From Halomonas halophila (GTDB lineage Bacteria; Pseudomonadota; Gammaproteobacteria; Pseudomonadales; Halomonadaceae), in the NCBI RefSeq assembly GCF_030406665.1, contig NZ_CP129121.1:2852001-2916000 (forward strand): DNA of 64,000 nucleotides, written 5' to 3'. The position numbers were made by a program, and so were the translations under genes. This document shows positions 6,301 through 18,655 of the stretch, piece by piece. Below the pieces are notes generated by a model, which was not told the origin of the DNA, ran no database searches, and saw only the letters and a list, made by a program, of their open reading frames with translations. Within the stretch, counting starts at the first letter, position 1. Every line of letters begins with the position of its first letter.

Positions 6301-8094
6301 ATGAGTCAATTTGCCATCAACGTCCTGTTCGTCGGCGCCTCCTTCGCCCTCTACATCGGCATCGCCATCTGGGCCAAGGCCGGGTCGACCAAGGACTTCT
6401 ACGTTGCCGGCGGCGGGGTGCATCCGATCACCAACGGCATGGCCATCGGCGCCGACTGGATGTCCGCAGCCTCCTTCATCTCCATGGCCGGCCTGATCGC
6501 CGCCGGCGGTTACGCCAACTCCACCTTCCTGATGGGCTGGACCGGCGGCTACGTGCTGCTGGCCATGCTGCTGGCCCCCTACCTGCGCAAGTTCGGCAAG
6601 TTCACGGTGCCGGAATTCATCGGTGATCGCTTCTACAGCAAGCAGGCGCGCATGGTCGCGGTGGTCTGCCTGATCGTGGCCTCGGTGACCTACGTCATCG
6701 GCCAGATGGCCGGCGCCGGCGTGGCCTTCTCGCGCTTCCTGGAAGTCGACGCCACCACCGGCCTGATCATCGCCGCCGTGGTGATCTTCTTCTACTCGGT
6801 GCTGGGCGGCATGAAGGGCATCACCTACACCCAGGTGGCCCAGTACATCGTGCTGATCATCGCCTACACCATCCCGGCGGTGTTCATCTCGCTGGAGCTG
6901 ACCGGCAACCCGATCCCGGCGCTGGGCCTGTTCTCCGAACACAGCGAATCCGGCATGCCGCTGCTGGCCAAGCTCAACGAGGTGATCACCGAACTCGGCT
7001 TCAACGAGTACACCGCGGACGTGGACAACAAGCTGAACATGGTGCTGTTCACCCTGTCGCTGATGATCGGTACCGCCGGCCTGCCCCACGTCATCATCCG
7101 TTTCTTCACCGTGCCCAAGGTGGCCGACGCACGCTGGTCCGCCGGCTGGGCCCTGGTGTTCATCGGCCTGCTGTACCTGACCGCCCCGGCCGTGGCCTCC
7201 ATGGCACGCCTCAACATCGCGACCACCGTCTATCCCGACATGGCCGGCCAGGTCGAGAACGTCGAGGATGCCACCGCCAACCCGATCCTCTACGAGGAGC
7301 GCCCGGGATGGATCCGCACCTGGGAAGAGACCGGCCTGATCCAGTATGAGGACAAGAACGACGACGGCCGCATCCAGCTCTACAACGACACCGAGGCCTT
7401 CGCGCCGACCGCCGAACAGCGCGGCTGGGAAGGCAACGAGCTGTCGGTCAACAACGACATCCTGGTGCTGGCCAACCCCGAGATCGCCAATCTGCCGGGC
7501 TGGGTCATCGGCCTGATCGCCGCCGGCGGTCTCGCGGCCGCACTGTCGACCGCCGCCGGCCTGCTGCTGGCCATCTCCTCGGCGATCAGCCACGACCTGA
7601 TCAAGGGGGCCATCAATCCGCGCATCACCGAGAAGGGCGAGCTGATGGCAGCCAGGATCTCGATGTCGGTGGCGATCGTGGTGGCGACCTACCTGGGCGC
7701 CAACCCCCCGGGCTTCGCCGCCCAGGTGGTGGCCCTGGCCTTCGGTATCGCCGCGGCCTCGCTGTTCCCGGCGCTGATGATGGGGATCTTCTCCAAGCGG
7801 GTGAACAATCACGGCGCCATCGCCGGCATGGTCACCGGTCTGGTCTTCACCCTAGTCTACATCTTCGTCTACAAGGGCTGGTTCTTCATTCCGGGCACCA
7901 ACAACCTGGCGGACACCCCGGAGAACTGGGTGATGGGCATCTCGCCGCTGTCCATCGGCGCGGTCGGTGCGATCATCAACTTCGCCGTGGCCTTCACCGT
8001 CTCCAAGGCGACCGCCGAGCCGCCCCAGGAGATCCAGGACCTGGTCGAGAGCGTGCGCTATCCCAAGGGTGCTGGCACCGCCGTCGACCACTGA
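6301..8094 (+). CDS. Sodium:solute symporter, VC_2705 family (probable acetate uptake)
   Basis: This 597-residue inner-membrane transporter belongs to the SLC5/SSS family. The N-terminal helix is followed by STKDFYVAGGGVHPITNG and GADWMSAASFISMAG, which are diagnostic of ActP-like symporters. At least twelve hydrophobic segments can be traced. A hydrophilic loop of about 80 residues (about 315-395) holds an EF-hand-like stretch, DKNDDGRI (residues 351-358). In this family the likely substrate is acetate or another short carboxylate, driven by sodium, which suits a halophile. The small DUF4212 subunit precedes it, and crbS, crbR and acs follow within 8 kb. The substrate is inferred from family and context. 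Confidence 0.9.
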   Translation: MSQFAINVLFVGASFALYIGIAIWAKAGSTKDFYVAGGGVHPITNGMAIGADWMSAASFISMAGLIAAGGYANSTFLMGWTGGYVLLAMLLAPYLRKFGKFTVPEFIGDRFYSKQARMVAVVCLIVASVTYVIGQMAGAGVAFSRFLEVDATTGLIIAAVVIFFYSVLGGMKGITYTQVAQYIVLIIAYTIPAVFISLELTGNPIPALGLFSEHSESGMPLLAKLNEVITELGFNEYTADVDNKLNMVLFTLSLMIGTAGLPHVIIRFFTVPKVADARWSAGWALVFIGLLYLTAPAVASMARLNIATTVYPDMAGQVENVEDATANPILYEERPGWIRTWEETGLIQYEDKNDDGRIQLYNDTEAFAPTAEQRGWEGNELSVNNDILVLANPEIANLPGWVIGLIAAGGLAAALSTAAGLLLAISSAISHDLIKGAINPRITEKGELMAARISMSVAIVVATYLGANPPGFAAQVVALAFGIAAASLFPALMMGIFSKRVNNHGAIAGMVTGLVFTLVYIFVYKGWFFIPGTNNLADTPENWVMGISPLSIGAVGAIINFAVAFTVSKATAEPPQEIQDLVESVRYPKGAGTAVDH

Positions 8095-8106
8095 GTCATA
8101 ATCCTT

Positions 8107-8166
8107 CCGGCGCCCACGGGGCGCCGGCCCACTCTTCCATGTCGGGCTTCCTTCGGGAAGCCCGAC
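8107..8166 (+). terminator. Double hairpin after the symporter gene
   Basis: Two strong stems lie after the stop codon: 8107-8127 (9 bp, loop ACG) and 8141-8166 (11 bp closed by a TTCG tetraloop). Neither is followed by a U-run, so termination may be partial and transcripts may continue into the next gene; 3' end protection is also possible. Confidence 0.6.
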
Positions 8167-8185
8167 GCGTATCAGGACGACCTCG

Positions 8186-8701
8186 ATGATTTGGCACTTG
8201 ATCGCGGCGGTCTTCGCCGGACTCGGCGCAGCGGGCATCGCCCTGCTGCTGCGCACCCTGACCGCCAAGCGGCTGCCTCGCTGGATCGTGCCGGCCTTCG
8301 CCGGCCTGGGCATGATCGCCTACCAGATCCACCACGAATACACCTGGTTCGACCACAAGCGCGCTCAGCTGCCCGACTCCACCAGGGTGGTGGCCAGCGA
8401 GCAGCGGCCCGCCTTCTGGCGCCCCTGGACCTACGTGGTGCCGCTGACCACGGCCTTCACGGTGATCGACGAGGACGGGCTGTCGCGCTCGCGGGCCGAC
8501 GACGAGCCGCTGGTGGAGTTCATCCTCTACCGCTTCGAGATGGGCGCCGCCGACCGGCTGATGCATCGGCCGCACCTGCTGAACTGCGCCTCCGGCGAGC
8601 TGGTGCCGCTCGACGACGAAAGCGGCCGTGCGCAGACCGAGGCCATGCGCCGGCTCGACGACGGCGACCCGCTGCGCCGGGCGGTCTGCACCGCCGCCTG
8701 A
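8186..8701 (+). CDS. Conserved hypothetical membrane-anchored protein
   Basis: The 171-residue product starts with two hydrophobic segments (about 3-22 and 29-45) and continues with a soluble domain of about 120 residues containing PWTYVVPLTTAFTVID. I do not recognise a named family. It sits between the acetate symporter and crbS, with only 91 bp and two hairpins to the symporter, so it may be part of the same transcription unit. Codon use and composition fit the neighbours, which makes it very likely a real gene. A membrane role linked to the transporter or sensor kinase is only a guess from context. Confidence 0.75.
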   Translation: MIWHLIAAVFAGLGAAGIALLLRTLTAKRLPRWIVPAFAGLGMIAYQIHHEYTWFDHKRAQLPDSTRVVASEQRPAFWRPWTYVVPLTTAFTVIDEDGLSRSRADDEPLVEFILYRFEMGAADRLMHRPHLLNCASGELVPLDDESGRAQTEAMRRLDDGDPLRRAVCTAA

Positions 8702-8947
8702 AAGCCTGATGCTCGGGCATCAATGAAGGGCACCTCCGCCAGGGTCGAACCGGCCGTCAGCAAGCCTCCGCGGAGACGCATGAATACATCCCTGTAGCTC
8801 CCGGCGCCATCCATGGCGCAGGAGCTCCGCTTCGGCTTGCCCACGGCGCCACTTGACGAGTCGTCTCGTCCCGATGCTGATGCACCCTCGAACATGGACA
8901 GCATTCCACCGGGCCTTAGAATGGTCGGGAACCCGAGGGAGATGACC
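8702..8947. other. Intergenic region with nested dyads upstream of crbS
   Basis: A perfect 10-bp palindrome CTCCGCGGAG lies at 8766-8775. A larger hairpin spans 8796-8826: AGCTCC pairs with GGAGCT and, inside it, GCGCCAT pairs with ATGGCGC. A reading frame starting at 8813 runs through here into crbS but has no upstream binding site. The structure looks like an intergenic repeat element or the crbS leader. Confidence 0.5.
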
Positions 8948-12880
<3,933 letters not shown>

Positions 12881-12889
<9 letters not shown>

Positions 12890-12925
12890 CTGGAAGCTGG
12901 AAAGCTGGAAAGCTGGAAAGCTGCG
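12881..12925 (+). repeat. Heptamer/octamer repeat starting inside the crbS stop codon
   Basis: Units in order: AGCGCCT, AGCTGGA, then three AGCTGGAA and a final AGCTGCG. The first unit encodes the last residues of CrbS and the first base of its TAG stop, so the array has grown into the gene end. Confidence 0.85.
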
Positions 12926-12936
12926 TAAATGAAACT

Positions 12937-12967
12937 GCCCCCACGGCAAGGCCATGGGGGCGACTTT
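12937..12967. terminator. Terminator between crbS and crbR
   Basis: Positions 12937-12947 pair with 12951-12961 (GCCCCCA then GGC, one C-A mismatch) across an AAG loop, followed by GACTTTTCTT. It is a good intrinsic terminator for crbS. Confidence 0.85.
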
Positions 12968-12985
12968 TCTTCCAGCCTCAAGCTG
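12968..12985 (-). repeat. Inverted heptamer units on the crbR side
   Basis: Read on the minus strand this contains AGCTTGA and GGCTGGA, two diverged units of the heptamer family in inverted orientation to the array before the hairpin. Confidence 0.65.
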
Positions 12986-13026
12986 GTGGACGCGAGGCGC
13001 CGTTCTTCCGGCGTCTCGATCCCGGC

Positions 13027-13692
13027 TCAGGACTGCTCCACCTTGGGCGGCTCGACCTCGAGCTTCTGGGCGGCGATCACCGCCTGGGTGCGGGAGTGCA
13101 CGCCGAGCTTGCGCAGGATGGCGGTGACGTGGGCCTTGATGGTGGCCTCGGAGACGTTCAGCTCATAGGCGATCTGCTTGTTGAGCAGGCCCTCGGTGAG
13201 CATGTTGAGCACCCGGAACTGCTGCGGCGTCAGCGAGGCGATGGCCTCGGCGAAGCGCGCCTCCTCCTCGTCGGCCTCGCCCAGCGCATCGGCCATCTCC
13301 TCGGGCAGCCATACCTCGCCGTCGAGGATCTCGCCCACCGCTTCCGCGATCAGCGACAGTGACGACGACTTGGGGATGAAGCCCGAGGCGCCATAGTCGA
13401 TGGCGCGGCGTACCACGTGCAGCTCGTCACTGCCGGAGACCACCGCCACCGGGATGTCGGGCGTCTGGCCGCGCAGCTGGATCAGCCCGGAAAAGCCGTG
13501 GGCGCCGGGCATGTGCAGGTCGAGCAGGATCAGATCGGCGTCCGGATGCCGGGTGACGACCTCGGTGGTGGCCTCCATGGTATCGGACTCGACGATTTCC
13601 GCCTGGGGGGCGACCTGGCGCAGCGCCTGGGTCAGGGCCGCGCGGAACAGCGGATGATCGTCGGCGACGATGAACTTCTGGGCAAAGGCCAT
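13027..13692 (-). CDS. crbR: CrbR/ErdR: LuxR-type response regulator of acetate metabolism
   Basis: This 221-residue regulator starts at 13692 behind a strong GGAGGAG. The receiver domain (about 1-120) has the acidic pair in VADDHPLF, the phospho-acceptor Asp in LILLDLHMPGAHG and the conserved Lys in FIPKSS. A short linker leads to a NarL/LuxR helix-turn-helix with LTPQQFRVLNMLTEGLLNKQ and VSEATIKAHV. CrbR in Vibrio and ErdR in Pseudomonas activate acs. It is convergent with crbS and lies downstream of acs on the same strand, separated from acs by 201 bp that include a terminator, so it probably has its own promoter. It is the obvious partner of the adjacent CrbS kinase. Confidence 0.9.
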   Translation of the reverse strand: MAFAQKFIVADDHPLFRAALTQALRQVAPQAEIVESDTMEATTEVVTRHPDADLILLDLHMPGAHGFSGLIQLRGQTPDIPVAVVSGSDELHVVRRAIDYGASGFIPKSSSLSLIAEAVGEILDGEVWLPEEMADALGEADEEEARFAEAIASLTPQQFRVLNMLTEGLLNKQIAYELNVSEATIKAHVTAILRKLGVHSRTQAVIAAQKLEVEPPKVEQS

Positions 13693-13837
13693 GGATTCTC
13701 CTCCGGATCCGGGAGCAGCGGGGGCCGTCCGCCGCCTTCGGGACGCAGTGTTTGTTATCGGCATGTTACCCCATGGCCGAGGAGATGCCCAAGCGATCGT
13801 CGCCAGCTTGTCGACAATCTTGCCTCGTGCCATGAAG

Positions 13838-13859
13838 AAGCCGGCCCGCAGGCCGGCTT
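13838..13859 (-). terminator. Terminator downstream of acs
   Basis: AAGCCGGCC (13838-13846) pairs with GGCCGGCTT (13851-13859) across a CGCA loop. On the minus strand a CTTCTT tract follows, suiting the acs transcript. Confidence 0.8.
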
Positions 13860-13893
13860 TCAGGATTGTAAGACTCCCCGGGGGGAGCCGTCA

Positions 13894-15843
<1,950 letters not shown>

Positions 15844-15993
15844 GGAGTTGCCTCTGTCCTTGGGGTGGTCCCTTCAGGTTGACGATGCCGATCGCGGCGA
15901 CCGGCGCCATAAGATGATTTCAGCATACTCCTCCGTTGACGCGCCTTCCCCTTAGACATTGGTATGAACGTTTTTCTTTTCTATAACAATACC

Positions 15994-16554
15994 TTAAGAG
16001 GGTTCATCAAGATCCCTTAGGCCCATATAGACCAAGGTCTCGGCACAATGTCGACAACGGTAGGCGCGCCCGGAGCGGGCCAGGTCATGGCGCCGCGCGG
16101 TGAAGGCGTGCTCGCGACAGCCGCAGCGGTAGCGATGCGGCGCGGGGCTCGCGCGGCCGGTGTCGAAGCGATGGGTGGTGCGGGGCGCGAGCCCGAACAG
16201 CCGGCGCATCACGGTGCGCCATTCATGGCCGTGAGGCTTGGCCTGGGGGCCGCCCTCGAGGTGATGCACCAGCCAGTGGGCCATCTCGTGGGGCACCACC
16301 TCGACCAGAAAAGCGTGGCGATTCTCGTCGAACAGCACCGGATTGAAGCGCAGTCCGCCGCGGCCGAAATGTGCCTGCCCCGCCGAGCGGCCGCGCAGGT
16401 CCAGCCACACGCCGGGCCGCGGCAGGGCCGGATGCACCTCGCGGCACAGCGCATAGGCGGCCTCGACCCGCTCGCGCAGTGCCGCCCGCCCGGCCTCGGC
16501 ATCGAGGCCGGCCAGCCAGTGCGGGTCGGGGTCGGGCAGCGCGGGAGCGGTCAT
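15994..16554 (-). CDS. sprT: SprT-family zinc metalloprotease-like protein
   Basis: The 186-residue product has the SprT layout. A metallopeptidase motif HEMAHWLVH gives two His ligands and the catalytic Glu. It is followed by GHEWRTVMRRLFG and a C-terminal zinc ribbon with CGC and CRHC pairs. SprT is the bacterial relative of the DNA-protein crosslink protease Spartan, but its role in bacteria is poorly known. It is divergent from yecA with 65 bp between starts. No strong ribosome-binding site precedes the start. Confidence 0.9.
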   Translation of the reverse strand: MTAPALPDPDPHWLAGLDAEAGRAALRERVEAAYALCREVHPALPRPGVWLDLRGRSAGQAHFGRGGLRFNPVLFDENRHAFLVEVVPHEMAHWLVHHLEGGPQAKPHGHEWRTVMRRLFGLAPRTTHRFDTGRASPAPHRYRCGCREHAFTARRHDLARSGRAYRCRHCAETLVYMGLRDLDEPS

Positions 16555-16619
16555 GGGATGCTAGAATGGCGCTCCGTTTAGATGGCGTAAAGCCCCGCCG
16601 ACACCAGCGAGTGAGAGAC

Positions 16620-17291
16620 ATGTCAGACGACAAGCCACAGCCCCTGCCGCTCCTCGACGACGAGGCCCTGGACCGCCTGGACGACTTTCTCGAGTCGGAC
16701 GGCGTCGACGCCGACGCCCTGGACCTGATCGGCGCCCACGGTTTCCTGGTCGCCCTCGCCGTCTCGCCCAGCGACGTGCCCCCGGCCACCTGGGTGGCGG
16801 AGCTCTTCCACGGCGAGCCGACCTTCGCCGACGACGCCGAACGCGAGGAGGTGCTGGGGCTGCTGGAGCAGCTGCGTGCCACCGCCATCGAGGTCCTGGA
16901 GGGCGGCGGCCTGCCCGAGCTGCCGTTCGATCTCGAGCTTGGCGGCGTGCCGCCCGAGGAGACGCCGATCGGCGACTGGTGCGCCGGCTTCATGGAAGGC
17001 GTGTTCCTCGACGAGCCGGCCTGGTTCGCCGAGGACGAGGAGACCGCCGCCACCCTGCTGCTGCCCTTCATGCTGCTCTCCGGGCTGTTCGGCGACGAGC
17101 CGGACATGGCCGAGCTGGCCAAGGACGGCGACCGCCTCGAGAGCCTGACCGCCCAGCTGCCCGAGCTGGTGCTGGATCTCTATCTCCACTTCCGAGTGCC
17201 GCCGGAAACGCCCAAGCCCAAGCCGCGCCGCAAGCAGCCCGCCGGCCAGAGCAAGGGCAAGGGCAAGGGAAAACCGAAGCGCAAGAAGTAA
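16620..17291 (+). CDS. YecA/UPF0149 family protein
   Basis: This 223-residue acidic protein matches the UPF0149 (YecA/YgfB) family. Helical segments with DLIGAHGFLVALAVSP and GDWCAGFMEGVFL are characteristic of the family fold. It ends in a very basic low-complexity tail rich in Lys and Pro (about 195-223), which replaces the SEC-C zinc motif found in some YecA proteins. The start at 16620 (MSDDKPQ) is preferred. The stop codon TAA is the first base of an AGCTGGA heptamer unit. The biochemical role of the family is not established. Confidence 0.85.
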   Translation: MSDDKPQPLPLLDDEALDRLDDFLESDGVDADALDLIGAHGFLVALAVSPSDVPPATWVAELFHGEPTFADDAEREEVLGLLEQLRATAIEVLEGGGLPELPFDLELGGVPPEETPIGDWCAGFMEGVFLDEPAWFAEDEETAATLLLPFMLLSGLFGDEPDMAELAKDGDRLESLTAQLPELVLDLYLHFRVPPETPKPKPRRKQPAGQSKGKGKGKPKRKK

Positions 17292-17309
17292 GCTGGAAGA
17301 CCGCATGAG

Positions 17310-17339
17310 CCCGACGACCTCGGGGTCACGGGTTTTCTT
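17310..17339 (+). terminator. Terminator of yecA
   Basis: CCCG (17310-17313) pairs with CGGG (17329-17332) and GACC with GGTC across a TCGG loop, followed by TTTTCTT. The stem has a small internal bulge. Confidence 0.75.
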
Positions 17340-17355
17340 CAAGCTTCCAGCTTCT

Positions 17356-17370
17356 GCCCGCGAAGCGGGC
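17356..17370. terminator. Second hairpin, clsB side
   Basis: GCCCGC pairs with GCGGGC across a GAA loop and is followed on the plus strand by GTTCTT. It lies between inverted heptamer units and may end transcripts from either side. Confidence 0.5.
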
Positions 17371-17397
17371 GTTCTTCCAGCTCCGGGCGACGCCTGG

Positions 17398-18519
17398 CTA
17401 GCGCAGCCGCGTCAGCCATCCATCCAGGGTGCCGTACAGCCACTCCTTGAGGCGCTGCAGCCGCGGCCGGCGCGCCCAGGCCTCGACGTGAATCTCGCGG
17501 CTGGCAGCGAAGTTGCGCTGGAACAGCTCGGCCACCTCACCGGCCAGCCGTGCGTCATCCACCTCCTGATTGGCCTCCAGGTTCCACTGCAGGCTCCAGT
17601 GATCGAAGTTGCACGACCCCAGGCTGACCCAGTCGTCGGCCAGGGTGAACTTGGCGTGGATGAACGACGGCTGGAACTCGAAGATACGCACCCCGGCGCG
17701 CAGCATCCGCCCGTAGAAGCGCTGGCCGGCGTAACGCACCCCGGGGTGGTCGTGGCTGGCCCCGGGCAGCAGCAGGCAGACCTCCACACCGCGGCGGGCG
17801 GCGCGCACCAGACGACGCCGCAGGCTCAGGGTCGGCACGAAATAGGGCGTGCAGATCCAGATGCGCCGCTGCGCCCCGCTCACCCGCCGCTGCAGCGAGT
17901 GGCGGATCGCCTGGTAGCGATAGCCCTGGCCCCAGACCACGCGTCCACGCATGCCGTGATAGCCCTCGCGAACGGGGCTGTCGCCGCCCAGGCCGTGTAC
18001 CAGCGCCGGCGCGCCCGCGCCGCGGCTCAGCGGCGAGTCCCACAGGCTCGAGAACAGCCGCACCCAGTCCGCCACCACCGGCCCCCGGATGCGCAGGGCC
18101 ACCTCGTACCAGGCCTCGAGAAACTCGTCGACCAGGCCGAAGCCGCCGGTGAAGGCCACCTCGCCGTCCACCACCACCAGCTTGCGATGGTCGCGGGTCA
18201 GGTTGCGGGCCAGCGAATGCCAGCCCAGGGGATTGAACCAGCGCAGCGCCACGCCGGCCGACTCGAGCCGCCGGCGATCCTCGGTGGCGAGCCCCATGGC
18301 GCCATAGCCGTCGAGCAGTAGCAGCACCGTCACGCCGCGCGCCGCGGCGCGGCTCAGCGACTCGATCACCGCACTGGCCAGGCGCCCGGACTCCATCAGG
18401 TAGAGCTCGACCAGCACCGAGTGGCGGGCGCCATCAACGGCCTCGAACATGGCCGGCAGGAAGCGCGACGCCTCGGGCAGCAACTCGAACCGATTCCCCT
18501 CTCGCCACATGCCGTGCAT
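17398..18519 (-). CDS. clsB: Cardiolipin synthase B-like phospholipase D family enzyme
   Basis: With the start at 18519 (MHGMWREGNRF, AGGGAGG a few bases upstream) the product has 373 residues. Two HKD motifs are visible: HRKLVVVDGEVAFTGG and IHAKFTLADDWVSLGSCN. Each supplies the His and Lys of the phospholipase D active site. Length and absence of N-terminal membrane helices fit ClsB rather than ClsA. The enzyme transfers phosphatidyl groups to make cardiolipin. It is divergent from plsB, another phospholipid gene, with about 135 bp of shared control region. Confidence 0.88.
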   Translation of the reverse strand: MHGMWREGNRFELLPEASRFLPAMFEAVDGARHSVLVELYLMESGRLASAVIESLSRAAARGVTVLLLLDGYGAMGLATEDRRRLESAGVALRWFNPLGWHSLARNLTRDHRKLVVVDGEVAFTGGFGLVDEFLEAWYEVALRIRGPVVADWVRLFSSLWDSPLSRGAGAPALVHGLGGDSPVREGYHGMRGRVVWGQGYRYQAIRHSLQRRVSGAQRRIWICTPYFVPTLSLRRRLVRAARRGVEVCLLLPGASHDHPGVRYAGQRFYGRMLRAGVRIFEFQPSFIHAKFTLADDWVSLGSCNFDHWSLQWNLEANQEVDDARLAGEVAELFQRNFAASREIHVEAWARRPRLQRLKEWLYGTLDGWLTRLR

Positions 18520-18595
18520 GACGCCTCCCTGGCCATGATGACAGGCGGCCATTGACGCACGTTTGCCGAGGCGGGAAAAGCCGGACCGCCAACGC

Positions 18596-18633
18596 CTGAC
18601 CCGGTGCGGCCGGCATGCGTATACTGGCCGCAC
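18596..18633 (+). promoter_or_regulatory. plsB promoter with overlapping inverted repeat
   Basis: A -35 like CTGACC (18596-18601), 18-bp spacer and -10 TATACT (18620-18625) precede plsB. An 8-bp perfect inverted repeat, GTGCGGCC (18604-18611) and GGCCGCAC (18626-18633), brackets the spacer and -10 element and could be an operator. Confidence 0.6.
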
Positions 18634-18655
18634 ATGCGACCACACAGGCAATCGG

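Larger units (their letters stand above)
17291..17387. repeat. Heptamer-flanked terminator module between yecA and clsB
   Basis: One AGCTGGA unit overlaps the yecA stop codon (17291-17297). On the other side of the hairpin the minus strand reads AGCTGGA (about 17377-17383), then AGCTGGA and AGCTTGA (about 17340-17354). The layout matches the other heptamer-flanked junctions but with very few copies. Confidence 0.7.
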
